From NCBI GenBank assembly GCA_039720395.1, contig CM077826.1:36112790-36176789 (forward strand): a stretch of DNA of 64,000 nucleotides. The letters run 5' to 3'. Shown in pieces: positions 45,294 to 55,564 of this stretch. This stretch comes from Liquidambar formosana. Lineage: Eukaryota; Streptophyta; Magnoliopsida; Saxifragales; Altingiaceae. The notes under the pieces were generated by a model. The model made no database searches. It had not been told where the DNA came from and saw only the letters and a list, made by a program, of their open reading frames with translations. A program made the translations under genes and the position numbers. Every line of letters starts with the position of its first letter. The stretch's first letter is position 1.

Positions 45294-46721
45294 TGTAGTC
45301 CCAAGTGAATAACCCTAGAGGGGGGGTGAATAGGGTTATAGGCCTATTAAAAAAAATTATAGCAAACTAAACTCAGATTATTGCAAGCAAAATTAAATGT
45401 AAGACAATGCAATAATAAAGAGATTAAGGGAAGAAGAATGCAAACGATATAACGAGGTTCGGCCTCCCGCCTACGTCCTCGCCTCAAGAGCGCGCTTGAG
45501 GATTCACCAATCCACTATCACTCTCCTTCAAGGTGGAGCAGCAAACCTTTACAACTTGAGTGTTCTTCACCAACACTTAGCCAAATGCACTCTTCTCAAG
45601 TGCTTACAAGTGAGGGTATTCACAACCCTTTTGATACAAAGTATTTGGAGATGATTTTGTGTACAAAGAAGGCTCTCTCAAAGAGTAAATACACAGGAAA
45701 TGAAAGCACACTTCAGCTATTGATTGATTTCAATGAATGCTCACAAGAGGAATTAGGGCTTGTAATTGATTTTCTTGTTTTAGCTCAATGAATGCTCATA
45801 AATGAGCTCAAGCCTTGTATTTATACTCAAGGGGTCCATACTAGCCGTTCTGGAACAATAAATGCCGGGAAAAGAAGTTTGGTGGGCAATAAATGCTTCA
45901 AATATCCGTTAAAAAACTAGCCGTTATAATTTTCCCGAGGTTTTCAGCCGTCTGAAACATCCTTTACAGCCGTCTGAGTGAGGCTACTGAATATTCCAGA
46001 GAGGGTGTAAAAGAGGAACACAAGTTCATATTTCTCAGCCGTCTTAAACTTGAATTTCAGCCGTCTGAAATGTCATTTCAGCCGTCTGATTAAGGCTGCT
46101 GTAAATATCAGAGAGATTAATATTTGGCATATGAGCAAGCCTGCTCCTTCAGCCGTCTGATCATGCTTTCAGCCGGCTTAAATCTAATTTCAGCCGGCTC
46201 AAAGAGCCGTCTGAAAAATACAGAGAGAGTGTTCTTTAGGAGTTCACTTTTTCAGCCTGCTGAAAAAGGTTCAGCCTGCTGAAACCTCATTTTCAGCCGG
46301 CTGAAACATTGTTTCAGCCGTCTGAAAATCCCTGATTTCAGACAAAATACAACTTTCTTTCCTTTTGAATAGTTCGTCATTTTTAAGTCTTTAAGGTCAT
46401 TGAATTTGTAATGTTTTAAGCCCTTCCAACTGGTGAGCAAGGATTGAAATCAATCTTACAAGATTTTCCTAGCGTTGTCACAAATTGACTTGATAAATCT
46501 TGATTGCTCTTGAACAATTGATGGATCCATTGCGTTGCTTTCTTATCATCTTTGCTTTGCTTGTTTGTGCATTTTGTGCATTTTGATCCTTGCTGCTTTG
46601 AACCATTTAGCGGCTTTGATACCTGTCTAGATTCATCACTTAAATGCTCATTAGTCCTTTAAACATCTTCTTATGTATTGTTATCATCAAAACCTTGGGG
46701 ATTAAGCCATTTAGGCCAACA
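45294..46721 (-). repeat. 3' LTR of the SIRE-like element
   Basis: Plus-strand ends TGTAGTCCC and GGCCAACA. Minus-strand TATA box GTATAAATAC at about 45818-45828, with an array of some 13 CAGCCGTCTG/CAGCCGGCTG motifs at 45944-46327 upstream of it in element orientation. An ORF at 45585-45791 is present in both LTRs but has no domain. Confidence 0.95.
45944..46327. repeat. CAGCCGGCTG palindrome array in the LTR
   Basis: About 13 copies of TTTCAGCCGGCTGAAA or its variants (CAGCCGTCTGA, CAGCCTGCTGA), irregularly spaced by 10-60 bp. The same array occupies 54760-55165 in the other LTR, and a related one lies at 48783-49130. Confidence 0.88.
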
Positions 46722-46736
46722 ATCTCCCCCTTTTTG
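46722..46736 (-). promoter_or_regulatory. Polypurine tract of the SIRE-like element
   Basis: Minus strand CAAAAAGGGGGAGAT directly before the 3' LTR start TGTTGGCC. Confidence 0.85.
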
Positions 46737-47119
46737 ATGATGACAATCCATAGATGTTTTAATGGGGTAAAATGCACAACTTTAAGAACAAAAATTCTCC
46801 CCCTATCATTATGCATCATATAGATATAACATTAGAAATATTTAAGATGTATTGTGTATAAATTTCAACATATTATCCAAGTGTAATCGCACATATAAAA
46901 GAAATTTATAATCAAGATTCAAAAATTCATTCAAAAATTCATTTCATAATCATGTTGTAATACATCAAGGATTTCCAAAAGTACACAGAATTTCCATTTC
47001 CAAAAAGTACACAGAATTTCCATCTATCAAGATTTTCATACATCCAAAAACATCCATATATCTATAAACAAAAACATCTATCAAAATATTTCTCCCCCTT
47101 TGTCATCTATCAAAAGCAA
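46737..47119 (-). other. Non-coding spacer between extra ORF and PPT
   Basis: AT-rich, with repeated TTCCATTTCCAAAAGTACACAGAA-type and CATCCA/ATCTATC words. Additional short pyrimidine runs (TTCTCCCCCT near 46796, TTTCTCCCCCTTTG near 47090) resemble extra PPTs. No gene seen. Confidence 0.6.
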
Positions 47120-48656
47120 TCATAAGGAAAAGGCAGGAAAAGTGTCACTGATCTTCTGAGTGAGGTGGGCTTGGCTATCCTTCATATCTTTCAGCTCACA
47201 AGCCATGTCATCAAGCCTATCATGTAACCCCTCGACCTTCTTCTGAACATAGCGCTTGAGGTCAGTCATTTGGTTAGTCAAAGAGATGAATAGGTCAGAG
47301 ATAGAAGAGGGAGCAGAGGAAGAGGAAGTATGAGAAGTGGGGGGGGGGGTGTATGAGAAGGGGTAGGAGAAGGGGAGTGAGGATGATCTGTGGGAGGAAA
47401 GAGAAGAGAGGAGGAATAAAGGTGGGTGGATCAGAGGTGACAGGAGGAGGAGGAGGAGCCTCATGCTGCACTTGCTGTTCTTCAGGGCCTTCCTCGTCAT
47501 CAAGAAGTGTTCCTTTCTTGACCCATACACCTTGAACAAGAGAGTAATTCATCCAACCCAAGAAGGAGGCATTGATTTTGTTTCGGAAAGTAGGATGGAA
47601 GACATCGCCAGTAGTGGGAGGGATACCAAAGTGCTCAAAAACGACGGATAAAGCTGCCCCATATGGAAGAATGCTTCGACCCTCAATGTCCTTGGGGGCT
47701 TTGGATCCCTTTGCCTCATGCTTGGTCTTCTCAACACACAGCCGCATATGGTGGAGCATCAAATGACCCAAGTTAATGGGTTTTCCAGTCAGAATGCACC
47801 AGAGAAGCCCAATATCAGTATAGGATACGTGGTCTTTGCCGCCGCCGCGAGGAAGGAGATTGTAGAAGAGGATCTTGTGGATGAGATTGCATTCTAAACT
47901 GAGGTCCTTTAACTGAGGCTTGAATGGCTCCGTGATGTCGTCTCGGCCAAGAATGAGTTTCAAGGCGTCAACGTGGTGAAAACCATCAATGCGTGGCCAA
48001 GAGTGAGTTTCAGAAATGATAGCACCATCTTTGGGAGCATGAAATAAGTCATTGAGAAGAGAGTCTGTCAATACCATGTGCTTCCCTTTGAGATAAGAAG
48101 TCGCACGACCGAGAGTAGGCATGGAAAAATGCGTGTAGAAGACGCGAACTGTGGTATTGTAGCAGGGGCGAGAGATAGTGCAGAAGTCAAGCAATCCAAC
48201 TGCAGAGAGGAGATCACAGACCCTGAAGTGATGCTGATTGAGAAACTGCGGATCGACGATTTTCGGGTAAACAACCTTCTTGCTGTAAAACTTTTGGGCA
48301 AAGAGAATCCCGTGCTCAGGGGTGAGATATTGTGGAGGCTCAACGGGAGGTATCGGAGCTTCCCCTTCGGAAGGTTCATGGCCGGAGTCGTACTCTGGGT
48401 CTCCGGGGCGAGGCCGTGGCTGAGGTGGTGGATGAATCGGTGGAGGAGGAGGAGGCAGAGGCTGTTGTGCAGGAGGTGGCTGTCGACGAGGGCGCCGAGG
48501 GACTGGAGGATCTTCAACCCTAGGAGGCGCTGTCGTGTGCTGAGATCGGTGTCGCTGGGTGGTGGCGGCGGATGATTTCCGGAGCTTTTTCTTAGGTGGC
48601 TGTGATGATTCGCCTGCCTCGATGGAAGAGGAGTTGGTTTTCTTGAGATTCACCAT
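47120..48656 (-). pseudogene. Extra ORF (env position), putative plant transposon protein
   Basis: In sense orientation downstream of pol. It starts at 48656 with a basic segment (KKKLRKSS), then a Pro-rich stretch. A globular region from about residue 115 to 380 follows (FAQKFYSKKVVYPKIVDP, VRVFYTHFSMP, LNDLFHAPKDG, SYTDIGLLWCILTGKPINLG), resembling the 'putative plant transposon protein' domain (PF20167-like). After a Pro-rich linker the frame is lost at a run of cytosines on the coding strand (plus-strand G run at about 47340-47350). The other frame continues 47120-47340 with a coiled-coil-like tail (LTNQMTDLKRYVQKKVEGLHDRLDD). No signal peptide or transmembrane segment is seen, so it is not an envelope protein. 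It has its own TATA box at 48766. Function unknown. Confidence 0.8.
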
Positions 48657-48765
48657 GGGAGAAGGTTAGATTTAGGGTTTGGTTGAAGTGAGGAAGAGAG
48701 AAGGAGAAGAACAGTGAAAGCCGCGAAAGGGAATTTGAAAAATCACTGTTTAGGGCTTTAAAAAG

Positions 48766-48773
48766 TTTATATA
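48766..48773 (-). promoter_or_regulatory. Internal TATA box for the extra ORF
   Basis: Minus strand GGGGTATATAAACTTTTT, about 110 bp before the ATG at 48656 and just downstream (in element orientation) of the CAGCCGGCTG array. Confidence 0.65.
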
Positions 48774-48782
48774 CCCCGACAG

Positions 48783-49130
48783 TTTCAGCCGGCTGAAAGT
48801 TTGATCAGCCGTCTGAAATCCCCATTTCGGTCGGCTTGGATATATTTAAGCCGGCTGAAACAGCCGTCCGAGAAAACCAGATAACCCTAAATTTTGGAAA
48901 TCCAAGGGACCCTCTTTCAGCCGTCTGACGAAGCCAGTCAGCCGTCTGAAAGATGACTTTCAGTCGTCTTCTACATTTTTCAGCCGGCTGAATCAAGCCG
49001 TCTGAAAAAGTCAGAGAGCACTCAAAAAGAATGTTCAGAACCAGGAGTTTCAGCCGTCTGACTGAGTGAGTCAGCCGTCTGAAAGAATTTTCAGCCGGCT
49101 GAAAGATCTTTCAGCCGTCTGAAAATATCA
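48783..49130. repeat. CAGCCGGCTG palindrome array upstream of the extra ORF
   Basis: About 14 copies of CAGCCGGCTG/CAGCCGTCTG within 350 bp between the pol stop and the internal TATA box. The same motif family and density as in the LTRs. Confidence 0.88.
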
Positions 49131-49177
49131 GACAAAAAAAAATTCAAGGGCAGAAAATCTTCATAACGAACATGTTT

Positions 49178-52100
49178 TCATAAATCATCACTTAAACACA
49201 TGCCAAGTTCTCGTTTAATGAAATTGAACCTATCCTCTTGAAGTGGTTTTGTAAAAATGTCCGCCAATTGATGTTCGGTACCAACAAATTCAATTTCAAC
49301 ATCTCCTCTTTGAACATGATCTCTTATAAAATGATGTCTTATTTCAATATGCTTGGTTCGTGAGTGCTGAATGGGATTCTTAGTGAGATTAATTGCACTT
49401 GTATTATCGCATTTTATGGGAATATGATCATAATGCAATCCAAAGTCCTCAAGTTGTTGTTTCATGTACAACACTTGTGCACAACAACTTCCGGCCGCCA
49501 AATACTCGGCCTCGGCTATGGAAAGAGCAACCGAAGTTTGTTTCTTGCTAAACCAAGAAACTAGGGAATGTCCAAGAAAATGACAAGTCCCACTTGTGCT
49601 TTTGCGACCATCTTTGCATCCGGCAAAGTCCGCATCGGAATAACTAAGCATGTCAAATGATGTGAATTTAGGATACCATATGCCAAGATTGATAGAGCCA
49701 CTAAGATATTTAAATATGCGTTTAACAGCAAGCATGTGAGATTCTTTAGGACATGATTGATATCTAGCACACAAACATACACTATACATAATATCCGGTC
49801 TACTAGCGGTGAGATAAAGTAAACTACCAATCATACCTCGGTATTTCTTTTGATCCACGCATTTACCTTTCTCATCTTTCTCGAGTTTGATGGAGGTGCT
49901 CATTGGTGTGGCGAAATTCCTTCCATCTTCCAATCCATACTTCTTGATTAAATCTTTGACATATTTGGATTGATTTAAGAAGGTTCCTTCCTTTGTTTGC
50001 TTGATTTGTAATCCAAGGAAGAAATTGAGTTCGCCCATCATGCTCATTTCAAATTCTTCTTGCATGACTTTAGCAAAATCCTCACATAAACTTACATTAG
50101 TAGAACCAAAGATAATGTCATCAACATATATTTGAATGATAAGCATGTCCTTATCAATGGTTTTGATAAAAAGTGTGGTGTCAAGTTTTCCTCTTTTGAA
50201 ACCGTTTTTGATTAAAAAACCACTAAGTCTCTCATACCAAGCTCTAGGAGCTTGTTTCAACCCATACAAAGCTTTTGATAATTTAAATACGTGGTTTGGA
50301 AATTCATGACTTTCAAAACCGGGAGGTTGTTCAACATAAACTTCCTCTTCAATAAAACCATTTAAAAAGGCACTCTTGACATCCATTTGAAATAATTTGA
50401 AATCTTTATGACATGCAAATGCAAGTAACATCCTAATGGCTTCAAGTCTAGCAACCGGTGCATATGTTTCATCATAATCAATGCCTTCTTGTTGATTGAA
50501 ACCTTGGGCAACTAGACGTGCCTTGTTTCTTACAATGGTGCCCGATTCATCTTTCTTGTTTCTATATACCCACTTGGTGCCTATTACACCATGGTCATGT
50601 GGTCTAGGAACCAAGGTCCAAACCTTGTTCCTTTCAAATTGGTTAAGCTCTTCTTGCATAGCTAGTATCCAAGATTCATCACTTTCGGCTTCATTTATGT
50701 TCTTAGGTTCAATTTGAGATAAAAATGCAAGGTGATCACATATATTTCTCATGGAAGAACGAGTTCTTACCCCACGTGAGGGTTCACCTAGGATTTGATC
50801 CTTAGGATGATTTCTCACAAATTTCCAAGTCTTGGTGACATCCGGATGAAGTGGAGTGTCCTCAATTTCTACTTCTTCTTCCGGTTTCTTGATTTCAATG
50901 ACTTCATCTTCTTCCTTCTCTTTGCCTTTGTCTTGTGGATCTTGCTTGTCATTAAGATTCAAGTTCTCAACTTGTTCTTGCAAGCTAGTACCTATATCAT
51001 CATCATCATCCACATTTTTCTTGGGAGCAAGAGGGTTAGTTTCATCAAAAACAACATGCATTGATTCTTGAACGGTTAAAGTTCTCTTATTAAACACCCT
51101 ATATGCTTTGCTCTTCATAGAATAACCAAGAAACACACCTTCATCGGATTTAGAATCAAATTTGGAAAGTTTATCTCTATCATTCAATATGAAGCATTTA
51201 CAACCAAAAACTTTAAAGTAACCTATGTTAGGTTTCTTATCATTCCATAATTCATAGGGAGTTTTACCAAGTTTAGATCTTAATAGCACTCGATTCATAA
51301 CATAGCATGCGGTGTTAACGGCTTCGGCCCAAAAGTATTGAGGCAAGGAATGTTCATTAAGCATGGTTCTAGACATTTCTTCAAGAGTTCTATTCTTTCT
51401 TTCAACCACACCATTTTGTTGAGGAGTTCTAGGAGCGGAGAAATTATGATCAAAACCATTTTCGTTACAATATTGTTCAATATCTTTATTGACAAATTCG
51501 CTCCCCCTATCACTTCTAACATGTGTAATGGTATAGCCTTTCTCATTTTGGACTCTTCTACAATATGCAATAAATGTAGCATGAGTCTCATCTTTATGTG
51601 CAAGGAAGAACACCCATGTATATCTAGAGTAGTCATCAACAATCACAAATGCATAATGCTTCCCTCCAAGACTTGCAATAGCAATAGGTCCAAATAAGTC
51701 CATATGAATAAGTTGCAAAGGTCTAGTAGTTGAAATATGAGATTTTGTTTTAAAAGAAGACTTGGTTTGTTTTCCAAATTGGCATGCACTACAAACTCCA
51801 TCTTTTGAAAACTTTGCTTTTGGTAATCCTCTAACTAGTTCATGCCTAGAAAGTTTTGAAATCAAATCCATGCTAGCATGTCCAAGCCTTCTATGCCATA
51901 ACCAATGATTTTCATTTAAAGCGGAGAAGCAATGTACATTTTGTAATGCGATTTCTTCAAACTCTATAGCATAGATGTTACCAATCCTATATGCAACGAA
52001 TAGGGTCTTATCATCATCCTCAATTATGCATTTATTTGATTTAAAAGTAACTCTATAGCCTTTATCACATAATTGACTAATGCTAAGGAGATTATGCTTT

Positions 52101-52309
52101 AAGCCATCAACTAACAAAACATTTTCAACACAAAGTGGGGAATTCTTACCAACCTTTCCAATGCCAATTATCTTACCCTTGGCATTGTCTCCAAATGTCA
52201 CGTAGCCGCCATCCTTGGGCTTCAAAGAGACGAACTTTGATCTATCACCCGTCATATGCCTTGAGCAACCGCTATCAAGAAACCATTTCTCATTGCTTGA
52301 GGACTTCAA
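49178..52309 (-). CDS. SIRE-like pol (protease, integrase, RT, RNase H)
   Basis: 1043 open codons in copia order. Protease active-site region FLDSGCSRHMTGD is at the start. Integrase has the HHCC region (HRRLGHAS, CSACQFGKQ) and a catalytic core with D in HMDLFGP, D in VRSDRGSEF and E in NGVVERKN. Reverse transcriptase has FQMDVKSAFLNG and YVDDIIFG. RNase H has YSDADFAGC, AEAEYLAAG and KHIEIRHHFIRD. It ends with MCLSDDL. It looks intact across all catalytic motifs. The frame is +1 to gag, and a TAG lies in this frame just upstream of the protease, so expression needs recoding, or the gag-pol junction is damaged. No ATG opens the frame (first codon TTG at 52309). Confidence 0.92.
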   Translation of the reverse strand: MKSSSNEKWFLDSGCSRHMTGDRSKFVSLKPKDGGYVTFGDNAKGKIIGIGKVGKNSPLCVENVLLVDGLKHNLLSISQLCDKGYRVTFKSNKCIIEDDDKTLFVAYRIGNIYAIEFEEIALQNVHCFSALNENHWLWHRRLGHASMDLISKLSRHELVRGLPKAKFSKDGVCSACQFGKQTKSSFKTKSHISTTRPLQLIHMDLFGPIAIASLGGKHYAFVIVDDYSRYTWVFFLAHKDETHATFIAYCRRVQNEKGYTITHVRSDRGSEFVNKDIEQYCNENGFDHNFSAPRTPQQNGVVERKNRTLEEMSRTMLNEHSLPQYFWAEAVNTACYVMNRVLLRSKLGKTPYELWNDKKPNIGYFKVFGCKCFILNDRDKLSKFDSKSDEGVFLGYSMKSKAYRVFNKRTLTVQESMHVVFDETNPLAPKKNVDDDDDIGTSLQEQVENLNLNDKQDPQDKGKEKEEDEVIEIKKPEEEVEIEDTPLHPDVTKTWKFVRNHPKDQILGEPSRGVRTRSSMRNICDHLAFLSQIEPKNINEAESDESWILAMQEELNQFERNKVWTLVPRPHDHGVIGTKWVYRNKKDESGTIVRNKARLVAQGFNQQEGIDYDETYAPVARLEAIRMLLAFACHKDFKLFQMDVKSAFLNGFIEEEVYVEQPPGFESHEFPNHVFKLSKALYGLKQAPRAWYERLSGFLIKNGFKRGKLDTTLFIKTIDKDMLIIQIYVDDIIFGSTNVSLCEDFAKVMQEEFEMSMMGELNFFLGLQIKQTKEGTFLNQSKYVKDLIKKYGLEDGRNFATPMSTSIKLEKDEKGKCVDQKKYRGMIGSLLYLTASRPDIMYSVCLCARYQSCPKESHMLAVKRIFKYLSGSINLGIWYPKFTSFDMLSYSDADFAGCKDGRKSTSGTCHFLGHSLVSWFSKKQTSVALSIAEAEYLAAGSCCAQVLYMKQQLEDFGLHYDHIPIKCDNTSAINLTKNPIQHSRTKHIEIRHHFIRDHVQRGDVEIEFVGTEHQLADIFTKPLQEDRFNFIKRELGMCLSDDL

Positions 52310-52325
52310 GCATACCTACACAAGT

Positions 52326-54056
52326 TCAAGTAGCTTTCTTTGGTACCCATACTTTCTTGGGTCCATAGGGGTTAGCCATAGGAGGTGAGGTTCCCTTAAC
52401 CACCCACACCTTCTTGGTGAATCTTTTTGGTCTTCTTCTCATGTTACAAGTATAAGCATTGTGTCCTTCCTTATTACAATAAGTACATGAGATTTTAGGT
52501 GTGCTAGCAACCTTGGGTTTAGGGAAGAAGTTAATGTAGGATTTTTGTTTAACATTTTCTTGATAACCAATTCCGGCCTTGTCAAAGCACCATCTTTGAC
52601 TAGTTAATATCTTATCCAAGTTATCCCTTCCATTGGTGAATTTGGCCAAGGTATTAGTCAAGTCTTCAATCTTTTCTTTCAATGAAGTGTTTTCATTTTC
52701 AAGATTAGATTGAGAGATGGTAGGGGGTGAGTCTATCTTGCTCTTTAACTCTAAGTTCTCATTTTTCAAAGCATTTAATTCTTCTTGAAGAGATGAGATA
52801 TTCTTTTTTAAGTCATTGTTTTTGTGAGAAAATCTTTTTAATTCAAGAAAAGTATCTTCAAGAGCATCTTGTAGTTCTTCATAAGTAGGAGGTTCTTCTA
52901 TAGGATAATCAATAGAGTTAGGTTCGATTACCTCGTCTTCTTTTGCCATGAGACAAAAGTTTGCAACTTCTTGATCGCATGAAGCCTCCTCATCTTCTTC
53001 ATCACTATTTGCTTCATCATCCCAAGTGACGGTGAAAGCCTTCTTCTTGAATTTTCTATTGTCCTTGAAGTTGTTGTTGTTGTGGCTCGTCTTGTTGTAG
53101 TTGTTGTTGAGTTGGGGGCAATTTATCTTGATATGCCCGGGCTTTTTACATTCAAAACACACTTGAGGTTCTCTATTTGAAATCTCTCCTCTATTTGGAA
53201 TTCTTTTGGAGGAGTCTCCCTTGTTGAATCTCCTTCCTTGATTTCTTCTAGAAAAGAACCTTTTGAGCTTGTGAGAAATGAAAGCAATGTCTTCATCTTC
53301 CTCATTTTCACATTCTTCACTTGGTGTTTCTTCTTCATCTTGTGAGGCTTTGAGAGCCATACTCTTGGAAGTTTTTCCTTCATCAATTTCACGAGCTTTG
53401 AATGCGAGTTCTTGTGTGACTAAGTTGCCATCAAGATCACTCAAGGTCATTGATGATAGCTCCTTTGATTGAAGTAGAGTTGTGGTGAGGACATCCCATT
53501 GCTTAGGCAAGCTCCTAAGAATTTTTCTCACCAATTCGGAGTTAGTGTAAGTTTTTCCAAGAGAACTCAAGGGATTGATAATAGCATTAAATCTAGCAAA
53601 CATATCTCTAATAGATTCATCTTTTTTCATTTTGAACATTTCATATTCACAAACAAGCATGTTAATTTTAGCTTCTTTTACTTGAGATGTTCCTTCATAG
53701 GTAACCTCCAATGTATCCCATATCTCTTTGGCACTAGTGCACCTAGAGATTTTGCTAAACTCATCATTAGTTAGAGCACAATATAACAGCCCAATGGCTT
53801 TGGAATTAAGTTCTAGGGACTTGTGATCAGCTGTGGTGTATTCTTGTGGTACTTTAGGAAGTGTAACTCCATCTACCACTTTAGTAGGGATTAAAGGACC
53901 CTTAGAAGTAATGTTCCACAGCTCATAGCTAGTGGATTGAATAAAGATTTGCATTCTAATTTTCCAAAAATTGTAGAGAGATGCATCTCCATTGAAAAGT
54001 GGTGGTCTATTGGACGATTGTCCTTCGGAGAATCCGTTACCACTATAGTTGGCCAT
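52326..54056 (-). CDS. SIRE-like gag
   Basis: 576 codons starting MANYSGNGFSEGQ. The N-terminal UBN2-type gag domain (about residues 15-215) has FNGDASLYNFWKIRMQ and AKEIWDTLEVTYEGT. A CX2CX4HX4C zinc knuckle (CFECKKPGHIKINC) is near residue 300, followed by an acidic and then coiled-coil region (FLELKRFSHKNNDLKKN), and a second knuckle (CTYCNKEGHNAYTC) near residue 530. It forms the virus-like particle and binds RNA. It ends VPKKAT, 17 bp before the open part of pol. It looks intact. Confidence 0.92.
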   Translation of the reverse strand: MANYSGNGFSEGQSSNRPPLFNGDASLYNFWKIRMQIFIQSTSYELWNITSKGPLIPTKVVDGVTLPKVPQEYTTADHKSLELNSKAIGLLYCALTNDEFSKISRCTSAKEIWDTLEVTYEGTSQVKEAKINMLVCEYEMFKMKKDESIRDMFARFNAIINPLSSLGKTYTNSELVRKILRSLPKQWDVLTTTLLQSKELSSMTLSDLDGNLVTQELAFKAREIDEGKTSKSMALKASQDEEETPSEECENEEDEDIAFISHKLKRFFSRRNQGRRFNKGDSSKRIPNRGEISNREPQVCFECKKPGHIKINCPQLNNNYNKTSHNNNNFKDNRKFKKKAFTVTWDDEANSDEEDEEASCDQEVANFCLMAKEDEVIEPNSIDYPIEEPPTYEELQDALEDTFLELKRFSHKNNDLKKNISSLQEELNALKNENLELKSKIDSPPTISQSNLENENTSLKEKIEDLTNTLAKFTNGRDNLDKILTSQRWCFDKAGIGYQENVKQKSYINFFPKPKVASTPKISCTYCNKEGHNAYTCNMRRRPKRFTKKVWVVKGTSPPMANPYGPKKVWVPKKAT

Positions 54057-54095
54057 ATCGTTCCTCGCAAGACAAATATGTTAAATGCTAGAGGT

Positions 54096-54110
54096 TGGGC
54101 TCTGATACCA
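54096..54110 (-). promoter_or_regulatory. Primer binding site of the SIRE-like element
   Basis: Minus strand TGGTATCAGAGCCCA, two bases from the 5' LTR, initiator methionine tRNA type. Confidence 0.92.
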
Positions 54111-54112
54111 AT

Positions 54113-55559
54113 TGTAGTTCCAAGTGAATAACCCTAGAGGGGGGGTGAATAGGGTTATAGGCCTATTAAAAAAAATTATAGCAAACTAAACTCAGATTAT
54201 TGCAAGCAAAATTAAATGTAAGACAATGCAATAATAAAGAGATTAAGGGAAGAAGAATGCAAACGATATAACGAGGTTCGGCCTTCCGCCTACGTCCTCG
54301 CCTCAAGAGCGCGCTTGAGGATTCACCAATCCACTATCACTCTCCTTCAAGGTGGAGCAGCAAACCTTTACAACTTGAGTGTTCTTCACCAACACTTAGC
54401 CAAATGCACTCTTCTCAAGTGCTTACAAGTGAGGGTATTCACAACCCTTTTGATACAAAGTATTTGGAGATGATTTTGTGTACAAAGAAGGCTCTCTCAA
54501 AGAGTAAATACACAGGAAATGAAAGCACACTTCAGCTATTGATTGATTTCAATGAATGCTCACAAGAGGAATTAGGGCTTGTAATTGATTTTCTTGTTTT
54601 ATCTCAATGAATGCTCATAAATGAGCTCAAGCCTTGTATTTATACTCAAGGGGTCCATACTAGCCGTTCTGGAACAATAAATGCCGGGAAAAGAAGTTTG
54701 GTGGGCAATAAATGCTTCAAATATCCGTTAAAAAACTAGCCGTTATAATTTTCCCGAGGTTTTCAGCCGGCTGAAAAATCTTTCAGCCGTCTGAAACATC
54801 CTTTACAGCCGTCTGAGTGAGGCTACTGAATATTCCAGAGAGGGTGTAAAAGAGGAACACAAGTTCATATTTCTCAGCCGTCTTAAACTTGAATTTCAGC
54901 CGTCTGAAATGTCATTTCAGCCGTCTGATTAAGGCTGCTGTAATATCAGAGAGATTAATATTTGGCATATGAGCAAGCCTGCTCCTTCAGCCGTCTGATC
55001 ATGCTTTCAGCCGGCTTAAATCTAATTTCAGCCGGCTCAAAGAGCCGTCTGAAAAATACAGAGAGAGTGTTCTTTAGGAGTTCACTTTTTCAGCCTGCTG
55101 AAAAAGGTTCAGCCTGCTGAAACCTCATTTTCAGCCGGCTGAAACATTGTTTCAGCCGTCTGAAAATCCCTGATTTAAGACAAAATACAACTTTCTTTCC
55201 TTTTGAACAGTTCGTCATTTTTAAGTCTTTAAGGTCATTGAATTTGTAATGTTTTAAGCCCTTCCAACTGGTGAGCAAGGATTGAAATCAATCTTACAAG
55301 ATTTTCCTAGCGTTGTCACAAATTGACTTGATAAATCTTGATTGCTCTTGAACAATTGATGGATCCATTGCATTGCTTTCTTATCATCTTTGCTTTGCTT
55401 GTTTGCGCATTTTGTGCATTTTGATCCTTGCTGCTTTGAACCATTTAGCGGCTTTGATACCTGTCTAGATTCATCACTTAAATGCTCATTAGTCCTTTAA
55501 ACATCTTCTTATGTATTGTTATCATCAAAACCTTGGGGATTAAGCCATTTAGGCCAACA
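54113..55559 (-). repeat. 5' LTR of the SIRE-like element
   Basis: Plus-strand ends TGTAGTTCC and GGCCAACA. It carries one more 20-bp CAGCCG unit (near 54765-54785) than the other LTR. TATA box at about 54637-54647 (minus). Confidence 0.95.
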
Positions 55560-55564
55560 GAGAC
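55560..55564. repeat. Target-site duplication of the SIRE-like element, right copy
   Basis: GAGAC, matching 45289-45293. Confidence 0.95.

Larger units (their letters stand above)
45294..55559 (-). mobile_element. SIRE-like Ty1/copia element, complete
   Basis: 10.3 kb on the minus strand with LTRs of 1428 and 1447 bp, methionine-tRNA PBS, gag, pol, an extra ORF between pol and the 3' LTR, PPT and a GAGAC duplication. The integrase-RT wording (CSRHMTGD near the protease, FGDNAKGKIIGIG) and a third ORF in the envelope position point to the SIRE lineage. The LTRs differ at about nine bases plus a 20-bp unit by eye, so insertion is fairly recent. The element sits in exon 2 of the PMD gene. Confidence 0.93.

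Noticed and set aside
45585..45791. 68-codon ORF in both SIRE-like LTRs (also 54404-54610)
   Set aside because: LTR duplication explains its presence. Nothing recognisable in the product.
47120..48656. Envelope gene in the SIRE-like element
   Set aside because: Position fits, but there is no signal peptide or transmembrane segment. The sequence instead resembles a plant transposon-protein domain with a coiled-coil tail.
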